NCBI GenBank assembly: GCA_032718475.1
Contig: JAUCBJ010008721.1
Span: 1-33,388 of the forward strand
DNA from: Nemertoderma westbladi
Lineage: Eukaryota; Xenacoelomorpha; Nemertodermatida; Nemertodermatidae
Length of the DNA stretch: 33,388 nucleotides
Direction of reading: 5' to 3'
The translations under genes and the position numbers were made by a program. This document shows positions 27,654 through 33,388 of this stretch, one piece after another; within the stretch, counting starts at the first letter, position 1, and the number at the start of each line of letters is the position of its first letter. The notes below the pieces were generated by a model. The model was not told the DNA's origin, searched no databases, and saw only the letters and a program-made list of their open reading frames with translations.

Positions 27654-28152
27654 CACGAAGTTGGCGGAGCCTTAACGAATTGACACTGTTAGGGGGTGGG
27701 TCAATTTATGCAAATAGTTGTCGTTGTCACGTTGGCCCTCTAGCGGCAGACTGGAGAACTGCAGATGGATTCGCCTCCTTTGAAAGTCACAGCTAATGGT
27801 CTAATACATATCTGCCAAGTTTCAGCTTAAACGGATTAAAAGCAAAGAAATGGGAGGGCATTTAATGTTTAGACATGTGGCCCTCTAGCGGGAGACCATT
27901 GCACTGATGGTGTCTGAAAGTCTCTCAAAAATCTCAACTTTTGCTCATATTGATACCTACAAATTTTCAATTTGGCAGCTTTAAATCCGACAAAGTTATT
28001 AGCATGTCAAAATCGTCAAAAACGACGACGACGACGACGACAACGACGACGACGACGACGACGACAACGACGACGACGACGACGACAACTATTTGCATAA
28101 ATTGACCCACCCCCTAACAGTGTCAATTCGCTAAGGCTCCGCCAACTTCGTG
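27654..28152. mobile_element. Nested 499-bp MITE-like element with 70-bp inverted ends
   Basis: 27654-27723 (cacgaagttggcggagcctt...) matches the reverse complement of 28083-28152 with a single difference. The interior holds two related words, ggccctctagcggcagac and ggccctctagcgggagac (near 27734 and 27881), and a trinucleotide array at its right end. There is no coding capacity. Flanking target duplication was not recognised. It is nested in the loop of the foldback element and must be younger than it, or have been captured with it. Confidence 0.85.
28020..28088. repeat. (ACG)n trinucleotide array
   Basis: Runs of acg units broken by three aac variants, abutting the right inverted end of the nested element. 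Confidence 0.9.
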
Positions 28153-29108
28153 GCTCGCCCCACAATAGTTTACAAACTAAAATCAGTAAATCTGGAAAAG
28201 CAGGAAATTCTTTAGAGATTTTAGTAGAAGTAAATAAAGCACCAATTTCGGTGGTAAAAAGTTAGCAAAAAGTTGCACCAAGATTGAGAAGTTTTGCTAA
28301 AGGTTTATAAATTATTTAAAATCAGAAACTATGACAGGGACTCAACTGGACTCAAAAGTTATAAAATATCTTTCAGAATTACAATTTTATTCTTCAATTT
28401 TCAATTGTTACTTTTTCGCTCGAATACACCCCAAAATCAAGAGAAAAAGTTTAACTTTTTTCCCTAGGGAAAAAGTTACACATAGGATTGCATTGATTTT
28501 AATTTTTTCCGGGCGGAAAAAGTAAAATAAAAATATTCTTGGTGGAATTTCTTAAATAGTATTAAATGAGTTGAAAGAACATCAAGTAGAAAAGGTTTGC
28601 ATGTAATTTGTGCAAAATCCATTCACACACTCAAAAGTTATTGGAACTTTAGTGTCTGTAAGGCGAACTCCAAAACGGAACTCAATATCCAATATTGGTT
28701 TAGGTTGTTAAGCGTCACTCTAGTTACGTAATTAATATTCGAGAGTAACATTTTTTTCAATATTCTCTCGACCATTTATTAACCTCGCTGCGCTCGGTAC
28801 CGGTAGATAAAATGCCTCGAGAATAATGATAAATTTTAAGCTCAACTTTTGGCCCATGTAATAAATAATTATTATTGTTTTAAGTAAAGTTACTCGTGTG
28901 AAGGAGCCATAAATTTATGTACAAATTCCGCGAAACGGATTAATTCATCTAACTGATGAAATAACTTGTAGGTTAATTTCTTGAAAAACTCGATTCGCGA
29001 AACTCGCTTCAAGAAAAATGGAGAGTTAAGCCTAATAAAGTTATCGTTGGAAAAATAACAAATTCAATTAAAAAATAACAGAAAAGCGAATCTGAGATAA
29101 AGATAATT
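28153..29108. other. AT-rich loop sequence, no gene
   Basis: No convincing coding frame. Small palindromes are present, for example tttttccctagggaaaaa near 28458, and cgagagtaac...atattctctcg near 28740-28770. Confidence 0.6.
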
Positions 29109-30250
29109 GTTCGCGCTTTCAGACCTTTAGCAGTTTAACCTGCCAATTTTAATTGTCCTTTTGTTTATGAATCGACTTTAGCCCTTACCAATTACCTGGT
29201 GTACTGAAGTTACATCAGCCGAAGCCAGTCCGTGCGCGGCGTATGACCCACGGTGTGGGAGACTGGATTCGGGTTCCTTAGGAAGTATTGCGGTAAGCTA
29301 GTTTGTATTATTCGATTGATCATTACTATATAATCTCTGATAACTATATTTACTTTCGGGGAAATATTAACAGTTCCTTTAGGACGTGGCGCTTTAAGTA
29401 TAAAAACAGAGTTATGACTTATACTAATCACAACTAGATGGCCACAGAGTTTCGTAAATAGCGCATTCTTTAGGAGATGCTTTATTAACCTTCACACGAC
29501 TTCACACTACTTCACACTACTTTACACTACTTCACACTAATTTGCCGACCGTCACTGAATTTGATCATATATAAGGAGGATTGCAACTGACACACGTAGG
29601 GATTATGAAATAGCATTTAATTCACACAAATCCACTATAATTTAAGTCGCAGTTGCTACCGGTAGACTCTTTCTCCGCTTACCTCAGTAATCAATAAGAT
29701 TGAGGGGTTTATGATTATTTATCGGTATTCTCCAAATATAACATCCATTAATATAAACAACAATTAATACAATATACAACAGCGGTAAAACAGTGCGGTG
29801 AACAGTCAGTATGTGTTCATGAAGTTCAGTTTGGTGCAATGCGTCGTATTGAGTAGAATTGGGTGTGGTTTGGTCGAGTTAAGGTGTTTCCAGGTTAATA
29901 GAATTACGATATCTTATAACTAAAGCCATCAGATGTTCCTTGGGCTAAAGTCTGAAACTTCCGTACAAAAGCACATAATTCTGAGCTGAATCTAATTCTC
30001 AGAAAAATAATAACCATAATGCATTGTGCTAGTTCTCAGGTGTGTCTCCGTTGCTATAACAGAGAAGATTGCTCTGATTGGCCGAACAAGCCAGGACAAA
30101 GAGTTCCACGTACACAAAGAATCAGCTGATAGATTTCGTCATCTTGGTTCTAAGTTCTTTCCGACGCGTAGTTGAACAATTTTAGGGCTATTTTAGAGTA
30201 TTCTGCGCATTGCGTGAGAATGACTAGTTATGTCCGCAAAAGCTTTTACA
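29109..30250 (-). repeat. Right arm of the foldback element
   Basis: Inverse counterpart of 25989-27086, including the 10-bp tandem units at 29489-29538 and TACCGGTA at 29657. Confidence 0.88.
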
Positions 30251-30490
30251 ATAATGTAAATAATGTTGTAAGACGGAAAATAGTCGAACTTGGATTTCAA
30301 TTTGGATCAATCAATGTAAATGTAAATGCAGACAGCAAAATTTAACTTCAATTTGTATGGGTAAAATTATTACAGCATTAATTTCATCTTTGTATAGGAA
30401 ATCATTGTAAGATGCAATGATACTAAATCTTAATAGTTAGATATTTTTTGTATCACATAGAGCACAATATAGTTTGTGATACTTATTGAG
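30251..30490. other. AT-rich spacer, no gene
   Basis: Nothing recognisable besides short tgtaaatgtaaatg-type repeats near 30317. Confidence 0.5.
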
Positions 30491-31436
30491 TTAAGGGGGG
30501 GGGGGGTGGGGGGGGGTGGGGGGGGGGGGGGGTACCCCCAAATTGAACCTCACATTTTTGTGTCTCTGGACTCTAAAATTGGGTGAAAATTATTTTTTGT
30601 GCTACTAAACATCGTAACGACTGTGTAAGAATAACCAAACCAAATATATTTTAAATTGGCACAAAAATGGCTCCGTAATGGCCAAAAGTGCCTTTTTGCG
30701 CCAAGGGCTATTTTTCCACCAATATATGTTGAAATTTGTCAAAATTTGGGAAATAAGTTCAGAAGAACCCTGCATCCAATTAATTATTCTGAACAAATTT
30801 TGCCTCAAGTGCTCTGGAGCCGTTTTAGAACAAAAGGGCCCCAAAAAGAGCTTTTTTGGGCCTTTTTGGTATAAAAAGGCTCCAGGGCATTTCAAACCAA
30901 ATTTGTTCAGAAGAAGTATGGAGAAAGGTATTCTAAACAAGTGTACCAAATTTCAACTAATTTCCGTTAAAATTGGCGGATAAATAGCCTTTTTCATAAA
31001 AAAACGTCATTCTGAGATATAGGTGTATAAAGTTTAAGGAACAATTCAAAACTTCCCGCTATATTAGATAATACCATTTTTCTATGTTTAACAATAACTT
31101 TGTAAAAAATGAATGAAATTCCACGAAATTTGTCATGCTTGCTAAACAGATAACTAGTAAAACAACGTTTTAAGAATTTTATTAGTATCTGTACCGTGAG
31201 AGCCTTTTTTATGTAAAGGGCCCGTACAATTGTAAAATATAGTACTACTTGAAGGGTTGTCAAAAATCAGACTAGCTCTTACGTTTTGGGTAATAACTTG
31301 AGGTTGAGAAAAGATATGAGAAAACTGCTCGCAGATTTGAAATCTCCATTAAATTGGCACATGATAAAATAATTTTTTTTTGTCAATTTCCAAAATAGGG
31401 GGGTGCTACCCCCCCCCCCCCCCCACCACCCCTTAA
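30491..31436. mobile_element. Non-autonomous inverted-repeat element bounded by TTAA and G-tracts
   Basis: The left edge reads TTAAGGGG followed by interrupted G-runs to 30532 and tacccc. The right edge reads gggtgctacccc, a C16 run and CCACCACCCCTTAA. The two edges are reverse complements in outline, and A/T-rich words next to them (aaattatttttt) also match. TTAA could be the duplicated target, as in piggyBac-type insertion, but the G-rich end is not the standard piggyBac terminus. No transposase frame is present; overlapping frames here come from an internal hairpin. Confidence 0.55.
30787..30912. repeat. 126-bp imperfect hairpin with arms of about 58 bases
   Basis: ttctgaacaaatttt on the left pairs with aaatttgttcagaa on the right. 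The pairing continues inward through ctctggagcc/ggctccaggg and aaagggcccc/gggccttttt to a short aaaagagctttt centre. Roughly four of five bases pair. The short ORFs on both strands of this region are reflections of this palindrome. Confidence 0.8.
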
Positions 31437-33388
31437 TTTTTCATGATAAACAACTTTGTGAACTTTTCGTGCTTTTATTTATGCAACCTGTAGACATTTG
31501 TCATTCAGAGGCCATAGACTATTATTGAAAAAGACATTAATGTAAGGGTCCAGTAGTATACCGCTTACCAGATCCTAGTAACGATGTATCTTACTATGAG
31601 ACTCTAGTAATGTATACGGGCTTGTACAGTATCTGACAACAAATCCCAGTCCAGGATATCTAAACAAACAGATATAGTACACAAACGACTACTGGCGAGG
31701 AACAGAGCCTTGTATCTATTCTATGTACGTGAGCGGGTCTAATGCCTACGTACTAGACAGAAGGATACCTGTCCTCTAACCGGTGAGGCAGATGTACAGT
31801 TACAGTAACAGACCAAACTCACGGGAAAACAATCCCCGCGCAGCGAATCCTAACTATCACTGACAGTCCTAAATACAGTAACTTGCCGCGGTGTGATTTA
31901 TATGGTTTATATACGAACTAGGTGGTTAACAGACCTAGTGTAACAATGCTGATCATCCCTGTCGAAATCAGCCTAAAAGTCGTGCCTAAATGTAACGATA
32001 ACTGATCCCCCCTGTACGAAATCAGTCTAAAAGGTCAGGCCTAAATGTAACAATACCGTTGTCCAGACAAACAACAGTTTAATAACGAAAGTGAAATACT
32101 CCTTATCTTGCCGCAATCAAATCAGATCCTAATTGTACGAATACAAATAATTTCCTCCTAACGTAATGTATAGTACGCTATAGCTAGTAGAACTTTAAGG
32201 GCGATATGTTTTAGGGCGTGTGTGTGTGGGTGTGTTACAAATAAAACAATTTCGGGTAATTCCTTTACTAGGTTTTAGTGATTTTCTGACTAAAATGATA
32301 CCGTGCGCTAGCTACTAAAATAAACTAGTCGCGTTTGTAGAACTTTATACTCACGAATGACGTCAAAGCTCTCTCCTTCCTATCCACAACCCAATGGGCA
32401 ACCACAGTGTTAGTAACTACACCCGTGATCGGCACTAATACCAGATTCTGGTTGTAAGATAAGAATAGGGGTTAATCGCTACCGTACGTTAGCTGATCTG
32501 GTATACTAATTTAATTCTAGAATTTTGTTGCTGCGGTAGTTAGCAGCAATACCTATCAGTACGTGGCAAGGCGCGGTAGGATATTAATAAACCTCCCTAG
32601 GCCAAGCAGTGTGCCGGTAGCAGAAATACTCCTTGCCTGATCAAATAGCTAACTCCAGACAGGGGGGGGGGGGTACTAATGTACGTTCTACAAAGCGAAC
32701 CGGTACCAAACAGTCAGTGCTATGAATCACTAAATTATGGAACGTATGCTGTCCGTGCCTAATGTGTACTCGCGTACTGACGAATGGCAATAGTTCGCAC
32801 CTGTAGGAAGTACAGGTTAACCCAGGGATTCGTAGGACTGACAAGAGGGGGGGTGTCTGGATATAATTATTTGATCCTAAATTTGCGGCGTCCAGTGCGG
32901 TGTCACGCTTACCCTGATCTATAGGTCTTACGGCGGGCAAGGGCGTCGAACAAAGTCTTACCTTCTCACAAAGCGGGCGCTGCATAGCAAGTGGAGTATT
33001 TCGAAGGGGCAAAGGGGGTGCGCGGTCGATCCAATGTGGGCGCTAGCGTGTTGTGGACATCCCTTCCCTGCGTTGCTTACGGCCTAACGGTCTAGGCTGC
33101 CATCTCCCTGGTGTTCGGCTGTCCCGAAGTCGGACCAAAAGAAAACATGTCAGGAAATTGCAGTATATTTACAGTTTTACAAAGGATTTATCAAACAAGT
33201 TTCAACAAGAAACCGAATTAACTAATTTTACAAAAGTAAACTGATAGAGTAACGTTGTAAGCGAAGGGGGGTAGAAGTTAACAAGAGAGAGAGTGTGATA
33301 ACCGAAGGCAAACCGGCCTTTTATACTAGAAATTGCACATGGAAACCAAACAGAAATTTCCACAGCTTCACATTTGAACCATAAAGTG
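31437..33388. other. Non-coding region with short repeats, no gene seen
   Basis: No frame longer than about 120 codons, and none with a recognisable motif; the 123-codon minus frame at 32641-33012 lacks any family signal. Contents include the two-unit repeat at 31949-32056, a (GT)n-like run near 32219, a ttgctgc...gcagcaa hairpin near 32526, and G-runs at 32662-32673 and near 32846. Sequence complexity is higher than in the elements, so this could be unique host DNA. Confidence 0.5.
31949..32056 (+). repeat. Two-unit tandem repeat of about 54 bp
   Basis: Units at 31949-32001 and 32002-32056 both read ctgatc...ccctgt, cgaaatcag, ctaaaag and gcctaaatgtaac with scattered differences. No function is apparent. 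Confidence 0.8.

Larger units (their letters stand above)
25989..30250. mobile_element. Long foldback element (4262 bp) with arms of about 1.1 kb
   Basis: 25989-27086 is repeated in inverse orientation at 29109-30250. The outer ends read tgtRaaagcttttgcggaca on each arm, and the inner ends reach aaggtctRaaagcgcgaaca. Arms are imperfect, with scattered substitutions and small gaps. No target duplication is visible at the edges (gggagcgg and ataatgta). The loop holds a fragment of a PD-(D/E)xK-like retroelement protein, a nested MITE-like element and AT-rich DNA. No transposase was found, so it is non-autonomous or has lost its own gene. It cuts off the exonuclease locus on the left. Confidence 0.9.

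Noticed and set aside
30605-30983. Frames of 101-114 codons on both strands with similar residues
   Set aside because: They mirror each other because the DNA is an imperfect palindrome; no protein family is seen.
32641-33012. 123-codon minus-strand frame
   Set aside because: No recognisable domain and low-complexity ends (PPPPCL from a G-run); chance length in this base composition.
1-33388. tRNA or rRNA genes
   Set aside because: No A-box/B-box pair with a foldable acceptor stem and no conserved rRNA segment was recognised by eye; a covariance-model scan was not possible.

Overview
The window looks like part of an animal nuclear genome, probably an aquatic invertebrate, and almost all of it is transposable elements. 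The evidence is the set of families present: a Ty3/gypsy LTR element, two BEL/Pao-type pieces, an endonuclease-bearing LINE, C-terminal fragments of a second retroelement family with a PD-(D/E)xK-like domain, long foldback elements, MITE-like inverted repeats and many microsatellites. There are no operons, no bacterial gene order and no single-copy host gene that I recognise. The species cannot be named from what is here.

Layout. 1-1360: the 3' end of a retroelement ORF (zinc-binding plus PD-(D/E)xK-like domain) with AATAAA and a poly(A) tail. 1871-6841: a complete Ty3/gypsy element on the minus strand, with 140-bp TG...CA LTRs and a 5-bp ATGAG target duplication. Its LTRs differ at only 2 positions, yet its genes carry stops, a frameshift and changed catalytic residues. 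7590-11692: a near full-length LINE on the plus strand (ORF1, AP endonuclease, reverse transcriptase, zinc-binding C-terminus) broken by about five frameshifts and ending in an (AATA)n tail. 11943-13274: the integrase end of an old BEL/Pao element on the plus strand, with three in-frame stops. 13449-21140: a second BEL/Pao-like element on the minus strand, with 594-bp LTRs about 97% identical. It has an open Gag-protease ORF but no reverse transcriptase, RNase H or integrase, and it is packed with hairpins, tandem repeats and G-homopolymers.

21141-25988 is the least ordinary part. An LTR-like leader with a TGGCGAGAGG primer-binding-like site is followed by about 3.7 kb of broken coding sequence: a coiled coil, a WRN-like DEDD 3'-5' exonuclease domain and a C-terminal set of CCHC-type zinc knuckles. 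No polymerase is seen. I do not recognise this combination, and it is the best candidate here for an undescribed system. All three stops that interrupt its frame without a frameshift are TGA.

25989-30250 is a 4.26-kb foldback element with inverted arms of about 1.1 kb. Its loop holds a second PD-(D/E)xK-like fragment and a nested 499-bp MITE-like element. 30491-31436 is another small inverted-repeat element bounded by TTAA and G-tracts. From there to the end I find no gene, only short repeats.

The elements are nested and adjacent rather than cooperating. The minus-strand BEL element inserted at an AT-rich site beside the older BEL integrase, and the foldback element truncates the exonuclease locus. 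All similarities are from reading the sequence; no database search was possible.
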